This document shows, piece after piece, positions 12,501-24,500 of a stretch of 56,796 bases of DNA (its first letter is position 1; every line of letters starts with the position of its first letter). The DNA comes from Gyrodactylus bullatarudis. Taxonomy: Eukaryota > Platyhelminthes > Monogenea > Gyrodactylidea > Gyrodactylidae. The stretch spans positions 15,472 through 72,267 of the forward strand of contig SSNU01000008.1 of NCBI GenBank assembly GCA_012064415.1, in the 5' to 3' direction. The position numbers and the translations under genes were made by a program. The notes below the pieces were generated by a model. It was not told the DNA's origin. It saw nothing but the letters and a program-made list of their open reading frames with translations, and made no database searches.

Positions 12501-15500
12501 TTTAAAAACATATTTAGCATATGTATTGGTTTCAATATACCAATCAACCATTTAGCTCAATTATGTTGTGGACATGACGACATATCCAAGATCGGCCGGA
12601 TTGGAAAAATCTCAGGAACCATTCCATCAGTTATCTTATGTGTTTTAGGATGTATAGATATAATCTAGACATCCCAGTATGTTTCTTCGCTATGTAACTC
12701 CTAGTTCTATCAGAAATAATATTTCTATCTAATAATCCCTTAGCTATTTTATTCATGGATTTCATTTTTTTAGTGTAAGAAAATCTATCCAGACCTGTGC
12801 TATCAAATTTACTTTCATCTGAAAGGAAATCTAACCCTGCTCTATAATAATCATCCTTATACATTATGACTATCCCTTTACTTTTGTCAGATTTTGTTAA
12901 GAATATATTTTCTAAGTAGATCTAAGTTCTATAAGTGCTAAAAAGTGTTTCTTAGAAAGTAAACTAGATTTTTAAGGTTTACGATCAAAACTCCTATAGA
13001 TAGACAAAAGATCATGTTTGAACTTCTCTGTATTTGAGTCGTCCTTGCGGTTGTTAGTTAGACCCAGTTCATAGACTAAACGCTCAAAGGCTGCTTTATC
13101 TTCAATTTTATTTTTACGTTTGGGGATACAAAAATTTGAACCTAGAGAAAGGATTTCTTTCTGCTCCTTTGATAACTGAATATCAGTGAAGTTGAAGATT
13201 CCTTTTTTATGAAAAAGAAGACTTTTCTCAATTTTTATTTTTGATTTGAGGAAAAGAGTTTAAATTTTCATTGGGGTCATTCTTGAAAAAAAATTCTTGA
13301 TAAAATATTTCATTATTTATTTATTTTTTTTATCAATTTAGTATTTCATTTTGGTGTATAGGGTGGCGAACAGTTCTCACTCTTAGAAATTCACTTTTTG
13401 TGAAATTTTTGTTCATTTTTATCATAAAAAATTTCCTTGTTCGTAGTTTTCTTATAATTAGTCTATTTATATTTGCAATGAATCTTTCACCTTTTACAGT
13501 TTCTCTAAAATATTCGGGGATAACATGGAATATTCAATTGCCTATCGAATGGAGCAATCCTTTTTTCTGTAATAGAGTTATTTTATCCCAGTTATTAGTA
13601 ATAACTAGGGCGACCAAAATGCCTTTTTTGCCTTTTTTGAGAGTGAGTGGAAGGTTAGAGAACAACAAGCGTAAATTTGACTGATAAACGTTGTATTTCG
13701 CCGGGTCTCTTCAGACTCTACCCCGGTTAACATATAAATACTATTACAATGCTCTATTTGGGACCTTCCATTGGTTCATTTTGGCTTCGCAACTCCTTTC
13801 AGAAGGGTGGAGAGCTTGCTGTGAAATTCATCTCTTGATCTGCTAATTACTTTTGCCTTTTGAGAAAGTTGTCAATTTGTAACTGCCCACTGTACCTTTT
13901 TCGTTTTCTTTTGGTTGTTGAGCAGTTTTTCCTTTCTCTTTTATCACTAATTACAGGTTGACTGGTAATTTGATTATCAACTATTGTTGACTTCTCACTG
14001 GTTTCACATTTTGCCAATTCTGTAATAGGTGCTGGGGCTGTACACTGGATTTGAGAGAGAAGATTATCAGCTTTAGCTAACGTCTCATTAAAAATTCAGT
14101 CCTTTTTTTCTAAACCTATTAATAAGAGAAATAAGTTTGCCTTTTTTGCCTATTTCGAGGAGGCTTGCCTTTTTTAAAAAGGATTGCTTTTTCATTTTTT
14201 TCAAGGATTGTGCAAATTTTTTACCCTTGTTTATCTTGATCTTAGTTAAATTTTCATTGTCTGAATCTAATTTTAGGGGGGACTCGGTAAACAGCCAATA
14301 GAAATGGCTTATCCAACTCAACATCTCATTCTCATTCTATTCACTTGAAAGGCTTGAAGAATTGATTAATTTTTTTAAATCACTACTTGTGAGATATATT
14401 CGATTATATGAATATACCTTTTATGCTTTACTATGTTGTTAAAGCTACTTTTTGGATTTTTAATGAGATCTCCTTTAAGTCCGCTTTCAGCAGATATCTC
14501 CTTGGGATGCTTCTCGTGAGAAACATTCGATTTTATGAATTTGCCTTTTTTTGCCTTTTTCAGAATTAAAAATTGCCTTTTTTCATCATAATGTATGCCT
14601 TTTTCTGGTCGCCCTAGTAATAACTTATTACTAAAGACACAGTAATGATTTTTGGTTCATTTGAAAGAGCAAAAAATTCTCTATCTCATGATGCATAGGA
14701 CGCGGTATTTGATTTTTAAAATAAACGCTTAATGGTTAGTTGTGAAAAATTGGGAATAGAAAAATATCTACTGAATTCTGATTGGACCTTGAACATTCAT
14801 TGGCTACTGATTTGGGGCAGAGAGGTATAAAACTAAACCTCCATGAAATATTTAATTTATCTCGAGTCATCATGGGTGTAATTGACTGTACAATATTAAA
14901 TTTACTATAAATCTTATACACACTACTAATAATAATAAGAAATTGAAAATAACCTTTAACAGAATTCTATGTTTGCAACCATTTTTAGTAAATACCTCCA
15001 AATGTATCGGGTTTAATGTTCAGCATACATTAATTGAAAAAAACCTATTTATGTTTATTAAATACTCATAAAAAGTATACAATAATTTAAAAAATCTATT
15101 TAGGTTTAGTAAAAAACCCCAGAATTTATTCGTTAATTGTCAAAATCTATTTATGTTCTGAAAATCTCGAACACACCAATACATTTTGTGAAAAAAACTA
15201 TCTGAGATTCGTTAAAAGACCGTATACATCTATTTAATTCCCTTTATGTCAATTAACCTACCCATATATATATAGTGGTCGACAAAAAAAAAGTATCCAG
15301 TCTAAATTCATATTAACTTATATATATGAACTCCTAATAAAAGAAACTATACATCATTCGATAGAGAAAAAAAAGTTCTATCCGTGTATGAACTAAATCA
15401 GGAACCGACCCTTGTATTACATATGGTTATGTACGATTACGAGAAGCAATAGCTTTACAAATAAGTAAATCAAAATTTAATTACATTTTGAAGTTTTGAA

Positions 15501-18500
15501 TTTACTATCTTGATTAAAAAAAGACAAAAATACGATTACAAGCCCCATCAAAAAAGGATAGAGGGGTCAGATGTTGTCGTTACACTTTAGGCAAGTCACT
15601 TGTATATTGCATAAGCATAGACCGTATATGCTAACATGCATATACCGAAAAGGGGCAGAGAAGAAAAATATTTTCGTTACACTTTCAACGTTGAAAGTGT
15701 AATTAGTTACACTTTCATCATTCGTTACACTTTAGGCACAACATCTATATTAAAATAATTTTTGAACAATTTCGATAAATTTTTCATAACTATTCATGAA
15801 TTTACTTCGAAATCTAAAAATTTCTTTATGATATACTTTTTGCAAAGGTTGGTTGATTATCGAGTTCCCAATCATTAACAAAATTATTTTGTAGGAGTCC
15901 CTCAACTTAGGGCCTCCCCTTTGATAATTATGAACATCATATCTGCAGCTAGCATCGTATTTTGCAAAATATTTAGTAGGTAACATCTTAACAGATTTAG
16001 TCTTAGACTTCTGCATTTCATAGATACACCATTGAATAGAGAATAATGGATTGGACGAGAATGCTGAAACTCAATCTTCTATCTCAAAATTAACTGATTG
16101 GAACTCATCTTAAAAACTTATATTCGAATTTTGCTGGATAAAGTCTTTATTCGCCCATTTTTTGATTCCTGAGTGAACAATTTAATTTGAACGATGATAT
16201 TGCCAAACTTCAACTAGAATATTTTTTCATGGTCCTGATGTACCATTCATTCACAGACCCCTCTTATTCGAGTGAAATGCGTTAAAGATGATCAAGAAAA
16301 TCTCAAACATCATGGAAAAGGAATTAATTGGTTTCTCCCAAGCAACAAAAAATATAGAGAGGGAAACAGAGGAAAAGAGCACCGCCCGATACTAGGACAT
16401 TAGATGAATTCCTCACAGTCTCGAGAGCTTAGACATTCCTCTCCTCTTATTTGTCGCGAATAGTTGAATGAATGCTATTGGCAAGATTTTATAAATATAT
16501 ATATACAAGTCGGTGTTTGGTCTGAAGAGAACCGAAGAAAATAAAGCTTTATTCACCAAAATACTTCGTTTTTTCTTAATCCTAGCATGAATCTAGATTA
16601 AGATGTGTTCAACATACTCTAATTCCCTCAAAAATCCGAAAAATTTCGAGATATTTTTTTTCTTTTCTGTATTGCTCAACACGTTTTAGATTTTTCTTAG
16701 TAGAAGATTTCTATTGATTCAGACTCAATGATGATTCTGAATAACTAGCAAACACTATTCAATGTCGATAGATAACCTGGCAATTTTATTTTAGGGATAT
16801 TGACAAAAAGTTTATATATGGGTAGGCTGTTTGACAAAAAGTGTATAGTATTTTCAAAAATTCAGTAGTTGTATACGGTCTATTATCAAATATATAGATT
16901 TTTTTAGAAAATGTATTGGTGTGTTCGAGATTTTCAAAAAATTAATAGTTTTTTACAATTAATGTATACATTGTGGGGGTTTTTACTAAACCTAAACCAA
17001 GAGTTTACCAATAATTAGATGGTTGCCATTACAAGTCCGATACAAATTACGTCCTTCTAACGGCTACTGGTATTGATGCAAACAATCAAATATTTCCGAT
17101 TGCAGTTCAGATAGCTTATTCTGAATGTCAGTTTACATGGACCTTCTTCTTAGAATGTCTGAATAACTGTCTATTATTGAATCATAAACCAAATATTGAT
17201 GTAATATCTTGTCGCGAAAAAAGAACTTGCAGCAAGCGTGGAGGAAATCCTTCCAGATGTGGTCCACTGTTTTTGCCTTTTTCATATTGGTAAAAATATT
17301 AAGAATAAATTTAGACATGATTATAACAAAAAAAATTTTCAAAGCAGCCAAAGCCTTCACTTTAGAGCAATTTGAAGAAGCTATGCCATAATTAGAGTTT
17401 GTAAACCCAGAAGTTCGTCGCTATTTGGATGCAATACCTCATCGAAATTGGGCAGAATATGCTATGGAGCGGTGTCGATATTGTAACCTTCCATCAAATA
17501 TTGCTGATTCAATGAACGCAAATTTCTTACAAAACCGATCCTTACATCCGTTTGAGTTCATATTTGCTTTTGTGAATCAAACGTATGAAAACTTCAAAAA
17601 GAAAAAAGAAATGTGCCAGAATACTGAGAATATTTACCCTGAATATTTCCGAAAGAAACTGGACAAAATCATTCTTTATTCGAAACCTCTTCTTGTTCAG
17701 AAAACAGATGACGATGGCTTATTTAGAGTATCTAAAGATAGTACAAACAAATTGTACAAAATGGTAAACCTAATAGAAAAATCATGCACTTGCGACTTTA
17801 TGATTCACAATGGGTTCCCTTGTTCTCATTTTTGTGCTGCAGTTATTTCTCAAAATCAAAACATTGATAATTATATACGTTTCATTTTTAAAATCTCAAG
17901 TTTAAAAGTTGGCTACAGCTCTAAATTTAATTTCTGTGATATTGAACAGCTCAAAAAGGAAAATATTATTCCAATAACCAAATGTCTGAAGAGAGGACGT
18001 CCAAAGAAAAAGAGACTTAGATCGGCTGGTGAAAAAATCATTAAATGTAATTAATCTTTAAATAAAACACAGTACTTTGTATTACATTTATTATCAATGA
18101 TAATTTATCATATCATAGAAGTCAACTGTTAGAATAAATTCATACTCAACAATGAATACATAAATCGTAAAAACATATTTAGGTTTTTTCGAATTAAATA
18201 TTTACGTATACTTACATATACGTCCGAATAACCCATGGAGAAATTCATAATTTGATGTTTTTAAAAAGAACTTTATTGAAGAGAAATACGTATTTCGCCA
18301 GGTCTTATCAATCTCTTATCCTGGTCTGATTAAAGTTTATGGAATCACAAATTATAATGAAAAATTCTGAATGAAATTGTAAAGCTGTGTAGAAAAACTT
18401 CCAATTGATGAAAAACCAAAAAACTTCTCCATTCTTAATTTTTTCAAATATAGAGAAGAAAAATTAAAAATCAATTGGGCCAAGGTAGTTGCAAGTCATG

Positions 18501-21500
18501 TAGATGGTTTTTTTGTATGCATAAATTGGGATCTTCATTCATGATAAAGAACTTTTCCCGAATTTAAAGATGCATCTGCTTGTCATCTGGGGATTTGAAT
18601 AAAATTTTGAAATTTTCTTCATTAGCCTGCCAACCACATTGTTCTAGGTGTCTTTTTATAGAAGAACTCTTTCTGTTGAGGTGTTCTTGTATTCTGATGG
18701 CAAGTCTTCTTTCGGTTCTTCCTATATACTTGGCACCACATGTAGCTTGAAAACAATAGATGAGATTTGACTGTTCCTTTGATTCAAGTTTATCTTTGAG
18801 TTGAAATTTGAACAAACGAGTTGATTGATTGCTTCGTCCTCCAAAGCTTTTTCTATGTATTTTCGAACAAAATTGTTTGGGTATCCATTCTCTTTCAATC
18901 TCGATTTTATTTCATCTACCTCATTCAAGAATTCCTCCTCGCTAATAATTCTTTTGGTTCTCTTGATTAAACCTACTATCAAGCCTGATTTGTAACTATT
19001 TGGACAGAAACTCTCAAAATGGAGGTATTTACCTGTATCTGATTTTTTGTGGTGCATTTTTCTTTTTATAGTTCCATCAGGTTCTCTGGTAAGCTTCACA
19101 TCTAAGAAACTCAATGTGTTATCTATTTCATCCTCTTTAGTGAAATTGATGCTTTGGTGAATTAAATTCATCTCTCTGTAGAAGTCTGTATTAGACGCAT
19201 TTTGTTTCATTATCATAAAGGTATCATCAACATATCTGATGTATACATCAGTGTACCTGTCTATGATGTCATTCATTCTGTTTTTTTCCAAGAAACCAAG
19301 AAAAATGTCAGCTAGTATAGGACTTAGTGGGGATCCCATTGTTTTTTTTTTAAATTATAACAAAAGAATTATATTTTAAAGAGATATGTACATTTCGCCA
19401 TGTCTCCCACAATGTATACATTGATTGTAAAAAACTATTAATTTTTTGAAAATCTCGAACACACCAATACATTTTCTAAAAAAATCTATATATTTGATAA
19501 TAGACCGTATACAACTACTGAATTTTTGAAAATACTATACACTTTTTGTCAAATAGCCTACCCATATATAAATTTTTTGTCAATATCCCATTATTTTAAG
19601 CTGGTGCATACACTAACAATCGATTTCAGAAGATAAATAATTGAATTTTTTTTCTTTCAAAATATACAGAAATTACTTTAATTATTTATATATATACCTT
19701 GCAGCATTTAGATATTGTATTCGGAATGAACTATGAGGCGCATAAACTTCACATCATTCAGTATAAAGCTTTTCCGCAAGTAATACAAACTTGCTTCACG
19801 ATTTTAACATCGTTGAATCATAATGATGCAAAAATAATTTTGGAGTAAGCAATATTGAATAATATTTTCTTCAGGTTTGACAAAGATAGAAACAAAAGAG
19901 ATTTAGTGATCTACCTAACCAATCAAAATCACAATTTGAGAGCTGAAAGTTTGCTTGATAAATATATTGCGCTAGATGTTCTGCTAGGATTCTGTAGACT
20001 ACTAAAAGGAAACTTAATCCCTAAAAATCTTCAAAATTCTTTGTCAAAATTTTGCTTGGACCACGAGCAAACTATTAAATTGTTAGAGTTATATCCCGAT
20101 GTCATGTATTTCATAAAACAGATTCTGAATATAATAAAAGTTGTAAGTTATTGTCTATTACGAAGATTTTCGTCTCGCTAAAATTATTTGCAGATGTGAT
20201 CTTCAATGAAATTGAGACTCCTCTGAGAAGATATGAATTGTTATTATTTTTATATTTGAAGAGAGAACAAATATTTGAAAACGAGTATATTTCAAGTAAG
20301 AAAATAATATCTCATAATAGAAATAAAAATTAATAAAATAATTAGTTCTGATTTAGAATGATCATTTTCAAAAAGTTGAAATTGTTAAAAAGATAATATT
20401 ATATACCAGAGATTCACGTAATTTTGTATATAAGTCCGAAAATCCACTTATTTGCATTTAGAAATTATTTGAAGTATTGAAAAAAACAAGAGTTTTATTT
20501 ACACTGAATACGTATTTCTTAAAGCTTCATCAGTAGTGTTACTTTAAAAATGGAAATTATAAATATAATCATTGAAATAATAAAATTACAAATATAAAAA
20601 AGATAATGCGAGCTGAATCAGGATAATTAGGGTTTGATCATTGTGTCGCTACGAAGAACTTGGTAATTTGTTGGTTCGTTTTTGTCTCTTCCCGTCTTCT
20701 TTTCATTTGAGGGGGTCGTGATCCTGCTCGTTTTTTCTCCCTCGGTTTTGGTAGGGTCATTGGTTTCACATGATTCTTTTGTACACATAGATTTGGCTTT
20801 TTTTCGGTAAGCTTCAGCTGCTTTCAAAATGTAACCGTTTTTCCCTGATGGTTTGTAAATAATTATAAAGTTTTGAGGGGAAACTTAGGCACTACATGTT
20901 TTTAGATACTCTCTGATCGCGGTTTGGCCCTTGTAGAGATGTTCATCAATCCTGTCCTCGAGTCGTCTTGTTGTCCGTCCAATGTACACTGAATTGCATG
21001 GACATTGAAATTTGTAAACGACGTTGCTCTTCTTCCAGGTATCCAATTCGTCTTTTGAGTTGTTTGTGAATAATTTCTGGGTCTGAAAAATCGTTCTCAG
21101 GTTTCCCTCTGGATAGGTTCCACTGAATACTTGGCTTATTTTCTTTCGAAATGTTGCTGCCAATTTATCCCCTTTGAAAGGTATGTTTAAGGTTACAGTT
21201 TCACCTTCTCTTTCTTCTGGCTTTCCTTTGGGTGTATACAGCTTCAATAGTCGATCATTGATCAGTTCGATAGGATAATCGTTCGACAAGAATATTCTGA
21301 TAAGATCTTCTAGCTCGCTTTCTCATGCAGATTCAGACACTATTCTACGAGTTCGTTTGGCCAGGGCTGTTATCAAGCCTCGTTTGACTTTCATGGGAAC
21401 AAAAGAATTGAAATTGAGCAGCTTCCCTGTGAATGTGGCCTTTCTGTAGATACCTCTGTTTATTGATCCGTTCGAGCATCTAGAAAGCTTTAGATCTAAG

Positions 21501-24500
21501 AATGGTAGGCTGTTCTCACTTTCTTTTACAGCTGTAAATTTTATTTGGCATCTCTTACATTAATTTCTCTGACCTGGTAACAGGGAGGAGCCAATTGTAT
21601 AACTATTAAAATTTGGACCAATAAGGCCATCTCTTTCAAATTTGTTAAACCTGTATTTATATTTTTTTGTTAGATAAAGCCTTATATTGAAATATAAATA
21701 TAAAATAATGTGTACAGAATAAATGTAAGTTAATCTGATCAATAGAATGAAATAAATCTGGATCTTGTAGTCTTTTTAAATGTAATAAAATAAATGGCAA
21801 TAAAATGAGTGAAATGGATCAACAGAAACTCTAGTGTCTGAAAGCAAATCATTAATCATCTGGCAGTAATTACTAATGAAGATAAGAATAGAGCAAAGAC
21901 TTGGAATGTATCACACTGATGAGTATGCCCGAAATAGAGATCTTTATTTGTGAAACAATCTGGTATCTTCTTACTTTGCTCAATATTAACTAGCTTAAAT
22001 TTTTATTGTATTATGTAAGCTCTAGTAGGATTTTTAACAGAAAAGCATGTACTCATTTGATTACAAAAATGCAATAAATTTTTCAGAAATTATTTTCATT
22101 CTACACTCTGTTCATTTTATGCTATTTTTAGTTGATCTAAATAAACTAGTCAAACTTATGTCATCTGGTCGTTTATGCCCTCAATCATTGGCGTATGCTA
22201 AAGCAATTGTTGCTCGAGCAGCAGGTCTTCCGATTCCAGAGATAAATCCATCAGATGATGAATGGATCGAAAAAGATGATGATGATGATAAAGTCATTGA
22301 AAGCTCTCCTGAATTAAACAAAACCTCTATCATTAATAATCAAGTTTCAAATTCAAAAAAAACAGATGAATCCGCTTTTGGTTGTGTTGAGTCTTACCAC
22401 AAACTGGATATTCTTGGTGAAGGTTCTTACGCAACTGTCTACAGGGGATATTCACAGTAAAATTGAATTTTAAATTTCAATACTATTTCAAATTAACTTT
22501 TTTTTTATTAGTCTCACTCATAGAATGGTGGCAGTTAAAGAAATTTCAATAAATCCAAATGAAGGTCTTCCATTCACAGCTATTCGAGAAGGTAAATAAT
22601 AAAACTAAATAAAAAAATCTTTTTGAATAATTTTCTCCTTTACTTATGACTTGGGTTTCTTTATTAATAATAAATTAAAAATAGATTCTTTCTCTAATCC
22701 ATCTAAAATAAAGTTATCTACTTTTACTATACTAAAATTCAGATTCTAAATGCTTAAATCTTAGATTCAAGGCTTATGAACCTCGTCTTGCCTTTCTTGT
22801 CAACTTAACCAACTCTCAAGTTTGAGAAATTGAAAAAATCCATATTAGATTTCTACATTGACCTTATACCTTATTAGAATCATATTACTCAAGGGTTCGA
22901 AGATATGCCTTTTTTACTTCTTCTCCAATTGAATTTGAACATTGTTAAAACTTTGGACACCAATCTTACAAAAAGTCTGATAATCATTAAGTTTAATATA
23001 TGACTGTGACAATCCTGACTGTATGAATTTATCACGCAATATATCTTCTAAGCAGGTTAGACTACTCTCTTAATCTGACAAAAAAATTGGGGTTTTATAA
23101 CATCGATGGAAAAAATAGGGGATATTGATAAAGTGTATAGTATTTTCAAAAATTCAATAGATGTACAGTGTACATTGGACACGGTGTATTATCAAATGTC
23201 AAATAGTTTCTTTCACAAAATTTATTGACGTGTTCAATATTTTAAAAATAGGGTTAATTCCAAAAGTAGCCCCAAAATTTTGATAAATTCCCAAAGTAGC
23301 CTAAATCTATTCGCAAAATTTTCAAAAGTAGCCCCAAAATGGGAATAATCCTAAAACTAGCCCCATTCTAGAAATTATTTCTCAGATTTAGCCTCAAATT
23401 TTTCCAGAATTAAACTCATTGTAATTCAGTTCATCGAATTCTGAAAATTTTAACTTTTTTGAAATGTTTGTCTCAAATTATTCTCAACTGATTGCATCGT
23501 TTATAAAGATAGTACGTTTAGAATTTCAAAATAATGTGTTTGTTATCTCTACGAATAACTAAGAATATTTTTTAGAAATCTATTTTTTTACGAGGGCTCT
23601 ATGCATTCTCGAACATAGAGTATACATGATTTGATTTATAAATAATTAATAAGTTCTTGTTTTTACAATAAACTTTTATTATTTCATCTGATGACTTTGC
23701 TAACTGTTGTGAGCTCTTATTCTTTGAAAGAGGAAGGCAAAAATTTCATTCAGGATTATTCGATTGTTACTCACAAATCATTCAAAGTTAAGAAAAATAA
23801 CTACAAGTACTATATTTGGATGTGTGTTATTAAAGATTGTGAAGCCTTCGTGCGCTTTAGTCAGAGGAAAAATGAAATACTATACTTAACTTCATTTAAA
23901 AGTCATTCGTTTATCGTTTATCCATGTAAAGTAAAATCAAATGAACTCAAAAGGATTTTAACCCCATACAAATTCAATACAAGGCTTTTGAAAATTAATT
24001 GTTAATAGAAATGATAAACAAATAATATAAATATTTCAAAAAAGTTAAAATTTTCAGAATTCGATGAACTGAATTACGATGGGGTTAATTCTGGAAAAAT
24101 TTGGGGCTAACTCTGAGAAAAAATTTCTTGAATGGGGCTAGTTTTAGGATTATTCCCACTTTGGGGCTACTTTTGAAATTAACCCTTTAAAATAGGGGTT
24201 TTTAGGTTTTTTCAATTAATGTATGCTGTAAATTGGACATTACGCCCCCATTCCCGGAGAATACGAAAAGGATTTAAAAGTTTTCCTTTTGCGTAATAAC
24301 TTTAATTATTGCTATAGCCTCAAAAAATAATACCAAAATAACATTCGAAAAAAATAAAAGACGTTATTTTAATAGGATATTAAAAACATACAGAGTAGAC
24401 AGGGAGTGTATGTAAAAATTCGAAAAAAGTAAAATTACACGTAAACACGAGAAAGGGGCAGAGAAGTAAAGAGACCCCTGCCCCCTATTCATTTTACATC

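Larger units (their letters stand above)
18250..19405 (-). mobile_element. 5'-truncated Penelope-like element inserted in the MULE
   Basis: Minus-strand PLE RT/endonuclease bounded by short direct repeats: the 3' flank at about 18268-18304 and the 5' flank at about 19364-19404 share AAAGAA, GAGAAATACG/GAGATATGTA and TTTCGCCAGGTC/TTTCGCCATGTC. The direct repeats fit PLE pseudo-LTRs, and each carries all or part of a hammerhead. The 5' junction falls at the start of hammerhead stem II, against MULE TIR sequence. Confidence 0.75.
16794..19589 (+). mobile_element. Mutator-like element (MULE) with about 180-bp TIRs
   Basis: Both ends read inward GGGATATTGACAAAAAGTT / GGGATATTGACAAAAAATT, and the arms (16794-16975 and about 19412-19589) are near-perfect reverse complements. 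Flanks TTTATTTTA (16785-16793) and ATTATTTTA (19590-19598) form a 9-bp duplication with one mismatch, as expected for Mutator. It contains a decayed MULE transposase and a later PLE insertion. Confidence 0.9.
20405..21570 (-). mobile_element. Penelope-like element, 3' half with terminal hammerhead
   Basis: Minus-strand pieces: the RT end (about 21540-21330, [19 protein letters not shown]), the connector and GIY-YIG domain (21289-20885), a charged C-terminal tail (20827-20627), then a noncoding 3' region to about 20405 with hammerhead F. The element lacks its 5' half. Confidence 0.8.
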
